Shown: in pieces, positions 1 to 8,605 of the stretch
How positions within the stretch are numbered: the stretch's first letter is position 1
Layout of the letters: each line of letters starts with the position of its first letter
Assembly (NCBI RefSeq): GCF_016836705.1
Contig: NZ_JAFCGY010000011.1
Location: 99,854-163,853, forward strand
Direction of reading: 5' to 3'
Length of the DNA: 64,000 nucleotides
DNA from: Mesorhizobium caraganae
GTDB taxonomy: Bacteria; Pseudomonadota; Alphaproteobacteria; Rhizobiales; Rhizobiaceae
Position numbers and translations under genes: made by a program
The notes under the pieces: generated by a model
The model's database searches: none
What the model saw: the letters and a program-made list of their open reading frames with translations, nothing else
What the model was told of the DNA's origin: nothing

Positions 1-1057
1 CCGGCGCCCGGATCGAGATCCATGCCATCGGCATGGCGGCGATGGTCGCAAGCAGGGCGCCGGCGAGCGCCAGGAACAGCGTCTGGCCAAGCGCCAGGCC
101 GATCTCGTCGAAACGCCAGACATCGGCGCCGCCGGCGACCAGCCAGCGGCCGATGGTGACGAAGGGCACGCCGATGGCGAGTAGCGTAATGATGGCAGGC
201 AGAGCCAGGCAAGGCAGCGTGGCGCGTCCGAGCCTGCTGCGCTGCCAGTGGCGCGCCGCACCTGAGCCGACGCGGGCATAGCGCTCTTCGCCGCGCACCA
301 ACACCTCCAGAGCGAGCAGCACGAAGCAGCAGGTCACCAGGACGCCGGCCAGCATGTTGGCGGCGGGTCCGTTGAAGGTCGACTGGAACTGGTCGACGAT
401 GGCGGTGGTGAAAGTGTCGAAGCGGATGAAGACATAGAGGCCATATTCGGCCAGCAGATGCAGGCCAACCAGCAGCGCGCCGCCGCAAATGGCGAGTCTC
501 AGCTGTGGCAGCACGACGCGTGCGAACACGCGCCACGGTCCGAGGCCGAGCGCTGCGGCTGCGTCTTCCAAAGCGGGATCGAGCCGGCGCAGCGACGCCG
601 CGATCGGCAGATAGAGGAACGGGAAATAAGCGAGGACCGACACCAGCACGCCGGCCCAAAGGCCGTGCAGTCCCGGCACCAGGGTAATCCAGGCATAGGA
701 GTGCACGAAGGCGGGGATGGCGAGCGGCGCCACCGACAGCCAGGCCCAGAGGCGAGCGCCGGGCAGGTCGCTGCGCTCGGTCAGCCAAGCCAGCGCCATC
801 GACACGACGATGGCGATGGGGACGGTGAGCGCCACCAGAAGCACGGTGTTGATCAGGAGTTCGCCGACGCGCGGCCGGAAGACCAGGGCCGAGACGGTAT
901 CCCAGCCGGTCTGCACGGCGATCCAGATGATGAAGGCAAGCGGCAGCAGCGACAGCAGCGAGACGATTATGGCGGCAAGAGCGATCCAGGACATGGGCTG
1001 CCGGCGGGACCGCCTGGCTGCCTGGCCTGAACGCGCGAGATCGACCGCAGATTGCAT
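1..1057 (-). CDS. Ferric iron ABC transporter permease (FbpB-like), C-terminus cut off by window edge
   Basis: Reading the minus strand from an ATG at 1057 gives an open frame of about 350 residues that runs off the left edge without a stop. It begins MQSAVDLARSGQAARRSRRQ, then has a first transmembrane helix and several more long hydrophobic stretches. An EAA-like cytoplasmic loop (ALEDAAAALGLGPWRVFARV) is the contact site for the ATPase in ABC importers. It lies downstream of the iron-binding protein gene on the same strand, so a role in bringing Fe(III) across the inner membrane is likely. Family members usually hold two permease halves in about 550-700 residues, so close to half is missing here. 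No strong ribosome binding site is visible before the chosen ATG; two other nearby ATGs are in other frames. Confidence 0.82.
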   Translation of the reverse strand, partial: MQSAVDLARSGQAARRSRRQPMSWIALAAIIVSLLSLLPLAFIIWIAVQTGWDTVSALVFRPRVGELLINTVLLVALTVPIAIVVSMALAWLTERSDLPGARLWAWLSVAPLAIPAFVHSYAWITLVPGLHGLWAGVLVSVLAYFPFLYLPIAASLRRLDPALEDAAAALGLGPWRVFARVVLPQLRLAICGGALLVGLHLLAEYGLYVFIRFDTFTTAIVDQFQSTFNGPAANMLAGVLVTCCFVLLALEVLVRGEERYARVGSGAARHWQRSRLGRATLPCLALPAIITLLAIGVPFVTIGRWLVAGGADVWRFDEIGLALGQTLFLALAGALLATIAAMPMAWISIRAP

Positions 1058-1144
1058 CAGCTCGGCCGCGCCACTGCCGCCGGAGCGGGGGCGCCGCAGG
1101 CGCGGCCGGAAACGCAATGTGTCGTCATGGACAATGCCATCCCG

Positions 1145-1182
1145 AAAACAGAGCGCTCCTGCGGAAAGCCTCGCAGGAGCGC
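1145..1182 (-). terminator. Hairpin between the iron-binding protein gene and the permease gene
   Basis: An 11-bp perfect inverted repeat (1153-1163 and 1172-1182) with an 8-base loop is followed on the minus strand by tctgtttt. It sits just after the stop of the binding-protein gene and before the permease gene. It probably acts as a partial terminator that keeps binding-protein mRNA more abundant than permease mRNA, a common arrangement in ABC importer operons. Confidence 0.75.
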
Positions 1183-1211
1183 AAACGTTGCCCTTTTAGG
1201 ACGAACGCGGA

Positions 1212-2219
1212 CTAAAGCAAGCCGGCTGCCGTCATCAGATCGGTCACCTTCTTGGAGTTCAGCTTTGCCGGGTCGACCTTCGGCGCCTGCAGATCGGCCA
1301 GCGGCACCAGCTTGGGATTAGAGTCGGCGCCTTTGCCGACCGCGTACTCGAAGGACGTGCCGGTCTTCAGCACGTCCTGACCGCCCTTGCCGGTCACCCA
1401 TTTCAGGAACGCCTGGGCTTCCTTCGGATGCTTGCTCGAGGCCAGCACGCCGCCGCCAGAAATCGAGACGAAAGCGCCGGGATCCTGGTTCTTGAAATAG
1501 TGCAGCTCGACGTTCTTGCTGTTCTCGCCGGTCTTGGCCTGATCGCCGAAATAGTAATAGTGGTAGATGATGCCGCCTTCGATCTCGCCGGCATTGACCG
1601 CCTTCATCACCGTGCCGTTGCCCTTGTAGGCGGTGAAATTCTCCTTCATCGCCTTCAGCCAGTCGGCGGTGGCGGCTTCGCCCTTGAGCTCAAGCAGCGC
1701 GCTGACGATGGCCTGGAAGTCGGCGCCCGACGGCGAGGCGGCCCAGCGGCCTTTCCAGCTCGGATCGGCGAGATCGAGCATCGATTTGGGCAGCTGGTCG
1801 GCGGTGAGCTTGGTCTTGTTGTAGGCAAAGACGGTGCTGCGCGCCGCGACACCCACCCATCTGCCGCTGCTCGGCTGGAATTCAGCCGGAACCTGGGCCA
1901 GCGTATCGGCGTCGACCGGCGCGAAAAGGCCCGCCGCTTCGACCAGGGTCATGGCCGGGGAGTTCTCGGTCAGGAACACGTCGGCTGGCGAAGAAGCGCC
2001 CTCGGCGACGATCTGGTTGGAGAAATCGCTGTCGCCGCCATTGCGCAAAGTGACCTTGATGCCGGTTTCCTTGGTAAAGCCATTGACCCATTCCTTGGCC
2101 AGGCTCTCGTGCTGGGCGTTGTAGACGATAATGCCGGCATCTTCCGCCATCGCCGGACCGGCGATCAGGCTGATTGCCAGCGCGGTGGCGCCGACCAGGG
2201 TGGAAAGAGCATATTTCAT
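1212..2219 (-). CDS. Fe(3+) ABC transporter substrate-binding protein (FbpA/FutA family)
   Basis: This is a periplasmic ferric iron-binding protein of about 335 residues. It starts MKYALSTLVGATALAISLIA, a typical signal peptide ending near AMA-ED. The mature part opens with IIVYNAQHESLAKEW, the usual first strand of this family. The motif YHYYYFGD around the second half supplies the tyrosines that coordinate iron in FbpA-like proteins. The frame is open 15 codons further upstream, but the ATG at 2219 has a GAGGA ribosome binding site 8 bases away, so I prefer it. It is the first gene of an operon with the permease to its left. The upstream region (2267-2298) has accaat/attggt half sites about 20 bases apart and a TTGACT on the minus strand (2291-2286), which could be the promoter, but no Irr, RirA or Fur box was recognised. 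Confidence 0.92.
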   Translation of the reverse strand: MKYALSTLVGATALAISLIAGPAMAEDAGIIVYNAQHESLAKEWVNGFTKETGIKVTLRNGGDSDFSNQIVAEGASSPADVFLTENSPAMTLVEAAGLFAPVDADTLAQVPAEFQPSSGRWVGVAARSTVFAYNKTKLTADQLPKSMLDLADPSWKGRWAASPSGADFQAIVSALLELKGEAATADWLKAMKENFTAYKGNGTVMKAVNAGEIEGGIIYHYYYFGDQAKTGENSKNVELHYFKNQDPGAFVSISGGGVLASSKHPKEAQAFLKWVTGKGGQDVLKTGTSFEYAVGKGADSNPKLVPLADLQAPKVDPAKLNSKKVTDLMTAAGLL

Positions 2220-2378
2220 GGTGTCATCCTCGATCTCGGCGGTTCTGGTTTTGCACGGCTGCACCTACCAATACCTGATTACCATAGTCAACATTGGTGG
2301 GCTGCTTCAATCCGTCGCTCGCCCGCAAACTTTCGTGATTTTGCGGCACTTTGGCTTGGACATTATTTCGTTGGCCAC

Positions 2379-2404
2379 GTAACAAATCAGCGCCGAAGCG
2401 CGAA
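2379..2404 (+). promoter_or_regulatory. Probable ECF (SigF/EcfF-type) autoregulatory promoter
   Basis: The sequence GTAACA (2379-2384), a 16-base spacer and CGAA (2401-2404) match the GTAACC-N16-CGAA pattern that I recall for SigF-type ECF sigma factors paired with NrsF anti-sigma factors. It lies directly before the sigma factor gene, the expected position for autoregulation. The predicted transcription start would be only about 10-13 bases before the GTG start, so the leader would be very short. Confidence 0.55.
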
Positions 2405-2423
2405 GATCGGGGAGTGAACTCTT

Positions 2424-2960
2424 GTGAGCGGCAAGGATGAGGCCGAGCTTTCCCGGCTGATGCGGGCCGCGATCGCGGGAGACGAAAGGGCTTACGCCGA
2501 CTTTCTGCACCGGATCGCCGCACTGGTTCGCGGCTTTGTCAGGCGCAAGATCGTACAGGGCGGGGTCGATCCCGAGGATGTCGTGCAGGAAACCTTGCTG
2601 GCCATTCATGTGAAACGGCATACCTGGCGCCAGGATGCGCCGGTGCTGCCGTGGATCTATGCGATTGCCCGCTTCAAGCTGATCGATGCCTTCCGACGGC
2701 GCGGACGGCGCATCGAGATCGAGATCGATGAGATCGCCGAGACCTTTGCCGAGCCGGAGACCGAGACCGTCAGCGAACGCGACATCAACCGGGCTCTGGA
2801 CGGCTTGCCGCCGGCGCAGCGTTCGGTAGTCTCGGCCATATCGGTCGATGGCCGCTCGATCGGCGAGACAGCGGCCAAGCTCGGCGTCAGCGAGACGGCG
2901 GTGCGGGTATCGCTGCATCGCGGGCTTGCCGCGATCGCCAAACGCTTCGGGCGGCAGTGA
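2424..2960 (+). CDS. ECF-family RNA polymerase sigma factor (SigF/EcfF-like)
   Basis: This 178-residue protein is an extracytoplasmic-function sigma factor. The sigma-2 region contains DPEDVVQETLLAIHVKRHTW, the core RNA polymerase and -10 contact region. The sigma-4 region contains LPPAQRSVVSAISVDGRSI followed by a helix-turn-helix (GETAAKLGVSETAVRVSLHR). The start is a GTG at 2424 with ggggag about 9 bases upstream. The next gene begins 1 base after the stop and encodes a DUF1109/NrsF membrane protein, so the pair is a sigma/anti-sigma module. Related pairs in Caulobacter and Bradyrhizobium respond to oxidants or heavy metals and switch on methionine sulfoxide reductases and similar genes; no such target gene lies within this window. 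Confidence 0.93.
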   Translation: MSGKDEAELSRLMRAAIAGDERAYADFLHRIAALVRGFVRRKIVQGGVDPEDVVQETLLAIHVKRHTWRQDAPVLPWIYAIARFKLIDAFRRRGRRIEIEIDEIAETFAEPETETVSERDINRALDGLPPAQRSVVSAISVDGRSIGETAAKLGVSETAVRVSLHRGLAAIAKRFGRQ

Positions 2961-2961
2961 C

Positions 2962-3600
2962 ATGAGAACCGAAGATCTCATCAGGGCACTCGACGCTGAT
3001 ATCAGCAGCAAGGCGATGCCGCTGCGCTCCGCCTGGTGGATGGCTGCGGCTGCGGCGGTGGTGATCGCGGCGGTGGTTTTCTTCCTCACCATCGGTCCGC
3101 GTCCCGACATCATGATCGCCATGCACACCATGCGCTTCCTGGCGAAATTCGTCTTCACCATCGTGCTTGCCATCACCGCCTTTGGCCTAATCCGGGCACT
3201 GTCGACACCGGGCGCCTCGACGGCGAGAGCCGCAGCCTGGATGGCGGCTGCGCCGCTGCTTGTGGCTGTGGCCGTGGCTCTCGAACTGTTCATGGTGCCG
3301 GAGCCGATGTGGAGCACCCGCATGGTCGGCTCCAACATGATGATCTGCATGGGCTTCATCCCGCTGATCGGCATCGGGCCGCTTGCCGTTTTCCTATGGA
3401 TGCTGCGCTATGGCGCGCCGACGCGGCCGGTCTTTGCCGGTGCGGTCGCGGGCCTGCTCGCCGGCGGCCTGGCGGCGACCTTTTACGCTGCGCACTGCTT
3501 CGACGATTCGCCGCTTTTCGTCGCCACCTGGTATACGCTCGCCATCGCCGTCCTCGCCGGGCTCGGCGCGCTCGGGGGACGGTTCTTCGTGCGCTGGTAA
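2962..3600 (+). CDS. NrsF (DUF1109) family membrane anti-sigma factor
   Basis: The product (212 residues) has six hydrophobic segments after a short cytosolic N-terminus (MRTEDLIRALDAD). It fits the DUF1109/NrsF family of anti-sigma factors. Two cysteines, C129 in MMICMGF and C179 in AAHCFDDS, are 50 residues apart, the same spacing as the redox-sensing pair described for Caulobacter NrsF. By family knowledge it should hold the upstream sigma factor at the membrane and let go when these thiols are oxidised or bind metal. The ATG lies 1 base after the sigma factor stop, so the two are translated together. The frame stays open further upstream inside the sigma gene, but that part is a shadow. 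Confidence 0.88.
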   Translation: MRTEDLIRALDADISSKAMPLRSAWWMAAAAAVVIAAVVFFLTIGPRPDIMIAMHTMRFLAKFVFTIVLAITAFGLIRALSTPGASTARAAAWMAAAPLLVAVAVALELFMVPEPMWSTRMVGSNMMICMGFIPLIGIGPLAVFLWMLRYGAPTRPVFAGAVAGLLAGGLAATFYAAHCFDDSPLFVATWYTLAIAVLAGLGALGGRFFVRW

Positions 3601-3750
3601 CCGGCCCGCCTGAGATAGCCCGCAATAATCACCGATCCTTAATCATGCCGGCAATTGTTTGCGGGTTAACCGTGTTGCCGATGGCTCCGGCGAAACCTTT
3701 CCTTAAAATCGATCATCCAAGGCTTCTCGCAGAAATGTGTTGCGCACGGG

Positions 3751-5733
3751 GTGGCATGCACAGTGACGCGGTGGAAACGAAAAAGCCTGCGGGCTGACGG
3801 TCACGTGGCTTTGGTGTTCGCGGCCGGAGGATTTTGCGCCGCCGTCGTGGCGATGCTGCTGTCGCGGCTCGACGTCAGTGCCGAAGTGCTGAAGCTCTGT
3901 CTGCTGATATCGGTGCCGGTCGCCGCCGTGGCGCTGATGCTCGCCGCCCTCTTCATTTACCGGATACTGGACGACCGTCGGCAGATTGCCGAGAGCGAGC
4001 AGCGCTTCCGCCGCGCCATGGAGGATTCGGCGATCGGCATCGCCATTGTCGGCGTCGACGGCCGCATCCAGGAAACCAATCCGGCCTTCGCCGCCATGCT
4101 CGGCTACAGCAAGGAAGAGATCGAGGCGCTGACCTTCTTCCAAATTACGCATCCCGACGATGTGCAGATCGGCCGTGAGACCATGGACGGCATCCGGGCG
4201 GGCACCGTCAACGCCTTCCAGTTCGAAAAGCGTTACCTCAAGAAGGACGGCACGCCGGTATGGGCCTATCTTGCCGGTTCCGTCATTCGCGACGAGAAGA
4301 GCGGCCGTCCGCTCTACCTCGTCTCGCAGATCGAGGATATCGACGCGCGCAAGCAATCCGAGGCACGCATAGCCGAGGCCGAAACGCGCTGGAACTTTGC
4401 CCTGGCCAGCGCCGGACAAGGCGTCTGGGACCTCGACATGCGCAAGGGCGGCACCACCTATTCCGCCGCCTGGGTGAAGATGCTGGGCTATGCCGAGGGC
4501 GAGCTGGACGGCGACCCCGACCGCTGGCTGACGATGATCCATCCCGACGACCGCGAGAATGTGGCCGAGGCCGATCGCGCCCATCTTGAGGGCAAGACGC
4601 CGTTTTTCGAAGCCGAGTTCAGGATGCGTCACAAGGACGGCCACTGGGTCTGGATCCTCGATCGCGGCAAGACGCTCGAGCGCGACAGCGAAGGCCGGCT
4701 GATCCGGGCCATAGGCAGCCTGACCGACATCACCCAGCGCAAGCAGGCCGAGGAAAGCCTGATTGTGTCGGCGGCGGCGCTGGCGGATGAGAAGGAACGG
4801 CTGAGGGTGACGCTGCAGTCGATCGGCGACGCCGTCATCTGCACCGATGCCGCCAACCGCATCACCTTCATGAACCCGATCGCCGAAAAGCTGACCGGCG
4901 TTGCCGGCGCAGAGGCGCTCGGCAAGACGCTTGGCCATGTCTACTGGGCGGTGGATGAGGAGACCGGGCAAAGGATCGGCATGACGCGGCCGGCGCTCGG
5001 CGGCCCCAGCCCCGCCGATCAGAACAGCCGCGCGGTGCTGATCCGCCGTGACGACACGCGCTGCAGCATCCGCCAGGTGGTGTCGCCGATCATGAACGAG
5101 CGCCAGGAATTCTGCGGCCTGGTCATCGTCTTCCAGGATTTCACCGATGCGCGCGCCTTGCAGCGCCAGCTCGCCTACGCGGCCGCGCATGACGCGCTGA
5201 CCGGCCTTGCCAATCGCTCAAGCTTCATCCGCACCATGGAAGAGCTGGTCGACCGGAGCTGCAAGGCCGGCTCGGCAACACCGGCGGGCGAGCATCATTT
5301 CATGTTCATCGACCTCGACCATTTCAAACTGGTCAACGACACCGGCGGCCACGCCGCCGGCGACGCCCTGCTGAAGCGGGTTGCCGAGGCTATTCGCGGC
5401 GCGCTTGGGCCGGAGGATATCATCGCCCGCCTCGGCGGCGATGAATTCGCGGTCATCCTGAAATCGGGGTCGAGCGCGGGCGCCAGGATTGCCGCCCGCT
5501 CGATCATCGATGCCATCCGCAGCCTGCAGTTCAGCTGGGACGGCCGGCCGCATGCGATCGACGCCAGCATCGGGGTGGCGCCGATCCGCAGCGGCGAAGT
5601 CGACGAGATCATCGCACGCGCCGATGCCGCCTGCTATGCGGCCAAGGCCGCCGGCCGCGGCTGTGTTTCCGTGGCGCCTGACGATAACGGGTCAAAGGGC
5701 CAAGCCGAGCCGCCGCTCGCGGCAGCGTCCTGA
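3751..5733 (+). CDS. Membrane-bound diguanylate cyclase with three PAS domains
   Basis: This 660-residue protein should make cyclic di-GMP. Two transmembrane helices lie at about residues 18-38 and 46-70. Three PAS sensory domains follow, at about 83-200, 210-330 and 345-470; the first two have PAC-type ends (SQIEDIDARKQSE, GSLTDITQRKQAE). A GGDEF domain runs from about 475 to 645, with the intact signature GGDEF at 562-566. The product-inhibition site RxxD normally found five residues before GGDEF reads GPED, so feedback inhibition through the usual site is unlikely. There is no EAL or HD-GYP phosphodiesterase domain. The start is a GTG; a second GTG four codons later is possible. It stands alone between the NrsF gene and the leftward hbd gene. 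Confidence 0.93.
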   Translation: MACTVTRWKRKSLRADGHVALVFAAGGFCAAVVAMLLSRLDVSAEVLKLCLLISVPVAAVALMLAALFIYRILDDRRQIAESEQRFRRAMEDSAIGIAIVGVDGRIQETNPAFAAMLGYSKEEIEALTFFQITHPDDVQIGRETMDGIRAGTVNAFQFEKRYLKKDGTPVWAYLAGSVIRDEKSGRPLYLVSQIEDIDARKQSEARIAEAETRWNFALASAGQGVWDLDMRKGGTTYSAAWVKMLGYAEGELDGDPDRWLTMIHPDDRENVAEADRAHLEGKTPFFEAEFRMRHKDGHWVWILDRGKTLERDSEGRLIRAIGSLTDITQRKQAEESLIVSAAALADEKERLRVTLQSIGDAVICTDAANRITFMNPIAEKLTGVAGAEALGKTLGHVYWAVDEETGQRIGMTRPALGGPSPADQNSRAVLIRRDDTRCSIRQVVSPIMNERQEFCGLVIVFQDFTDARALQRQLAYAAAHDALTGLANRSSFIRTMEELVDRSCKAGSATPAGEHHFMFIDLDHFKLVNDTGGHAAGDALLKRVAEAIRGALGPEDIIARLGGDEFAVILKSGSSAGARIAARSIIDAIRSLQFSWDGRPHAIDASIGVAPIRSGEVDEIIARADAACYAAKAAGRGCVSVAPDDNGSKGQAEPPLAAAS

Positions 5734-5757
5734 CGGCGCTCGAAGCATTTGTTTTTA

Positions 5758-5803
5758 CGCAATTCCGGACGGAAAACCGTTACACACTTTTCCTGGAATT
5801 GCT
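5758..5803 (+). repeat. 46-base intergenic palindromic repeat, copy 1
   Basis: This element matches a second copy at 44489-44534 with 4 mismatches in 46 bases. Its ends form an imperfect hairpin (gcaattcc with ggaattgc, then ggaaaa with ttttcc). It lies between the convergent diguanylate cyclase and hbd genes. Short elements of this kind are scattered through Mesorhizobium-type genomes. It may also work as a transcription terminator here. Confidence 0.75.
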
Positions 5804-5819
5804 CTAGCGTTCTGATGGG

Positions 5820-6698
5820 TTAGCGCGTCGGAACCGGGTGTTCGCCGCGATAGTCGTAGAAGCCGCGTCCGGTCTTGCGGCCAAGCCAGCCGGCCTCGAC
5901 ATATTTCACCAGCAGCGGGCAGGGGCGATATTTCGAATCCGACAGGCCGTCATGCAGCACCTGCATGATCGACAGGCAGGTGTCGAGGCCGATGAAGTCG
6001 GCAAGCTGCAACGGCCCCATCGGATGGTTGGCGCCAAGCTTCATGGCGGTGTCGATGGCGTCGACCGAGCCGACGCCCTCGTAGAGCGTGTAGATCGCCT
6101 CGTTGATCATCGGCAGCAGGATGCGATTGACAATGAAGGCCGGGAAATCCTCAGAGACGGTGATCGTCTTGTCGAGCTGCTTCACATAGTTCTTGGCTGC
6201 CTCGAAGGTCTGGTCCTCGGTGGCGATGCCGCGCACCAGTTCGACCAGCTTCATCAGCGGCACCGGGTTCATGAAATGTATGCCGATAAAGCGCTCGGGA
6301 CGGTCGGTCTGCGCGGCCAGGCGGGTGATCGAAATCGACGACGTGTTGGTCGCCAGGATCGCTTCCGGGTTGAGTTGCGGACAGAGCTGGGCATAGATCT
6401 TGCGCTTGACCGTCTCGTCCTCGGTCGCCGCTTCGATCACCAGATCGGCACCGGCGAGATCGGCCATGGCGGGAGCCGCCGAGATGCGCGCCATCGCATC
6501 GTTGCGCAGCTTTTCGTCAAGCTTGCCGGAGCCGACCTGGCGGGCCATGTTGCCGCTAACTGTGGCAATGCCCTTCTCGATACGGTCGGGCGAGATATCG
6601 TAGATCAGCACCTTGAAGCCCGAAAGCGCGGACACATGCGCGATGCCGCCGCCCATCTGGCCGGCGCCAATAATGCCGATCGTCTCGATCTTGGCCAT
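5820..6698 (-). CDS. hbd: 3-hydroxybutyryl-CoA dehydrogenase
   Basis: The 292-residue product oxidises (S)-3-hydroxybutyryl-CoA with NAD(P) or runs the reverse step in butanoate and polyhydroxybutyrate metabolism. The N-terminus has a Rossmann dinucleotide-binding motif, IGIIGAGQMGGGIAHV. The catalytic region reads GIHFMNPVPLMKLVE, with the conserved His and Asn. The C-terminal helical domain carries the family pattern NHPMGPLQLADFIGLD and ends GFYDYRG. Length is typical of the short single-function enzyme. It follows etfB and etfA on the same strand, and the dehydrogenases that feed electrons to ETF work in the same fatty-acid pathways. A terminator hairpin separates it from etfA, so it may have its own promoter. 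Confidence 0.95.
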   Translation of the reverse strand: MAKIETIGIIGAGQMGGGIAHVSALSGFKVLIYDISPDRIEKGIATVSGNMARQVGSGKLDEKLRNDAMARISAAPAMADLAGADLVIEAATEDETVKRKIYAQLCPQLNPEAILATNTSSISITRLAAQTDRPERFIGIHFMNPVPLMKLVELVRGIATEDQTFEAAKNYVKQLDKTITVSEDFPAFIVNRILLPMINEAIYTLYEGVGSVDAIDTAMKLGANHPMGPLQLADFIGLDTCLSIMQVLHDGLSDSKYRPCPLLVKYVEAGWLGRKTGRGFYDYRGEHPVPTR

Positions 6699-6750
6699 TT
6701 GCAGCGATCCCGTCGAAAAGGCCTTAGCGGCCTGCTTTTTGTGCAGTGCA

Positions 6751-6788
6751 AACTAAAAGGGTGGGGCAGCTTCGTCTACCCCACCCTT
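6751..6788 (-). terminator. Rho-independent terminator after etfA
   Basis: A 10-bp perfect inverted repeat (6757-6766 and 6779-6788) with a 12-base loop is followed on the minus strand by a short T run (ttttagttt). It lies 29 bases after the etfA stop and before the hbd start, so it should end most etfBA transcripts. Confidence 0.8.
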
Positions 6789-6817
6789 CACAATTTAATA
6801 CGCTTTGGCAGAGAGCG

Positions 6818-7747
6818 TCAAAGCGCCTTTTGCAGCTCCGGCAGGATGACGAACAGGTCGCCGACCAGGCCGTAATCGGCAACCTGGAAGATCGGCGCCT
6901 CTTCGTCCTTGTTGATGGCAACGATGACTTTCGAATCCTTCATGCCGGCAAGGTGCTGGATGGCGCCGGAAATGCCGACGGCAATGTAGAGGTCGGGAGC
7001 CACGACCTTGCCGGTCTGGCCGACCTGCCAGTCGTTCGGGGCATAGCCGGCATCGACGGCAGCGCGCGAGGCGCCGACGGCGGCACCGAGCTTGTCGGCG
7101 ACCGGCAGGATGACTTCCTGGAATTTCTCCGCCGAGCCGAGCGCGCGGCCGCCCGAGATGATGATCTTGGCCGAGGTCAGCTCCGGACGGTCGGTCTCCG
7201 ACAGCTTGTTCTCGACGAAAGAGGACAGGCCTGGGTTGGCCGTTGCCTTGACGGTCTCGACCGCGGCCGAACCACCTTCGGGCGCCGCCTGGAAGGAAGC
7301 GGTGCGCACGGTGATCACCTTCTTGGCGTCGCTCGACTGCACCGTCTGGATGGCGTTGCCGGCATAGATCGGACGCTTGAACGTATCCGGCGAAACCACC
7401 TCGATGATTTCCGACACCTGCGCGACATCGAGCAGGGCCGCCACGCGCGGCGCGATGTTCTTGCCCGACGAGGTCGCCGGGGCAATGATGGTATCGTAGG
7501 CGCCGGCCAGCGAGACGACGAGTGCCGCCGTCGGTTCGGCGAGGCGCTCGGCCAGTTCGTCGGCCTCGGCCAGCAGCACCTTGCTGACGCCCTTCAGCTT
7601 GGCGGCGGCATCGGCAGCACCCTTGGCGCCCTTGCCGGCAACCAGCACATGCACGTCCGAACCGATCTGCAGGGCAGCCGACAGCGCCTTGGCGGTCTGG
7701 TCGGAAAGGCTTGCATTGTCGTGTTCTGCGATGAGGAGAATGGTCAT
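6818..7747 (-). CDS. etfA: Electron transfer flavoprotein subunit alpha
   Basis: This 309-residue protein is the FAD-binding subunit of the electron transfer flavoprotein, which collects electrons from acyl-CoA and related dehydrogenases and passes them to ETF-ubiquinone oxidoreductase. The C-terminal half has the FAD-binding signature: SGGRALGSAEKF, then GASRAAVDAGY, then the stretch VGQTGKVVAPDLYIAVGISG followed by AIQHLAGM. It begins MTILLIAEHDNASLSDQTAK, a normal EtfA start. The gene follows etfB with a 23-base gap, and the two subunits form a heterodimer. Confidence 0.97.
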   Translation of the reverse strand: MTILLIAEHDNASLSDQTAKALSAALQIGSDVHVLVAGKGAKGAADAAAKLKGVSKVLLAEADELAERLAEPTAALVVSLAGAYDTIIAPATSSGKNIAPRVAALLDVAQVSEIIEVVSPDTFKRPIYAGNAIQTVQSSDAKKVITVRTASFQAAPEGGSAAVETVKATANPGLSSFVENKLSETDRPELTSAKIIISGGRALGSAEKFQEVILPVADKLGAAVGASRAAVDAGYAPNDWQVGQTGKVVAPDLYIAVGISGAIQHLAGMKDSKVIVAINKDEEAPIFQVADYGLVGDLFVILPELQKAL

Positions 7748-7770
7748 TTTTCTGTTCCTTTCCCGATCGC

Positions 7771-8520
7771 TTACAAAACGCCGGCTTCGTTCTTGAGCTT
7801 GTCGACCAGTTCGGCGACGCTCTTGACCTTGACGCCCGCCTTGCGGCCACTCGGCTCCTCGGTCTTGATCACCTTGAGGCGCGGCTTGACGTCGGCGCCG
7901 TAATCGGCCGGGGTCTTTTCGTCGAGCGGCTTCTTCTTGGCCTTCATGATGTTGGGCAGCGAGGCGTAGCGCGGCTGGTTGAGGCGAAGATCGGCGGTGA
8001 CGATCGCTGGCATCTTCAGCTCCACCGTCTGCAGGCCGCCATCGACTTCGCGCGTCACCTTGGCCTTGTCGCCGTCGAGCACCACCTTGGAGGCGAAGGT
8101 GCCCTGTGCCCAGCCGAGCAAAGCGGCCAGCATCTGGCCGGTCTGGTTGGAATCGTCGTCGATCGCCTGCTTGCCGAGGATGACGAGGCCGGGCTGTTCT
8201 GCCTCAACAACGCCCTTCAGCACCTTGGCGACGCCCAGCGGCTCGGTCTGTTCGTCGGTCTTGACCAGGATGGCGCGGTCGGCGCCCATGGCGAGCGCGG
8301 TGCGCAGGGTTTCCTGCGCCTGCTGCGGACCGATCGAAACGACGATGATCTCTTCGGCCTTGCCAGCTTCCTTCAGCCGGATCGCCTCTTCCACCGCGAT
8401 CTCGTCGAACGGGTTCATCGCCATCTTGACGTTGGCGAGTTCCACCGCCGAACCATCAGCCTTCACGCGAACCTTGACGTTCGCATCCACAACCCGCTTC
8501 ACGGGCACAAGGATCTTCAT
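7771..8520 (-). CDS. etfB: Electron transfer flavoprotein subunit beta
   Basis: This 249-residue protein is the AMP-binding beta subunit that pairs with EtfA. It starts MKILVPVKRVVDANVKVRVK, a standard EtfB start. The nucleotide-binding and signature region includes ALAMGADRAILVKTDEQTEP and LGKQAIDDDSNQTGQMLAAL. The recognition loop for partner dehydrogenases lies near the middle of the chain. It is the first gene of the etfBA pair and is preceded by about 215 bases with repeated CGGAATTC blocks that could be an operator. Confidence 0.97.
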   Translation of the reverse strand: MKILVPVKRVVDANVKVRVKADGSAVELANVKMAMNPFDEIAVEEAIRLKEAGKAEEIIVVSIGPQQAQETLRTALAMGADRAILVKTDEQTEPLGVAKVLKGVVEAEQPGLVILGKQAIDDDSNQTGQMLAALLGWAQGTFASKVVLDGDKAKVTREVDGGLQTVELKMPAIVTADLRLNQPRYASLPNIMKAKKKPLDEKTPADYGADVKPRLKVIKTEEPSGRKAGVKVKSVAELVDKLKNEAGVL

Positions 8521-8605
8521 TTGCCTGTCACCTCTCCTGAGATATTCGGGCGCGCTATAGCAGCGTGCGCCACTGCAGAGTTGTCGAAAGCCGACATTCC
8601 TGACT

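Noticed and set aside
458..1321. Several rightward open frames opposite the iron transporter genes
   Set aside because: They have Arg/Gly/His-rich translations with no domain pattern. The minus strand encodes a clear permease and binding protein there.
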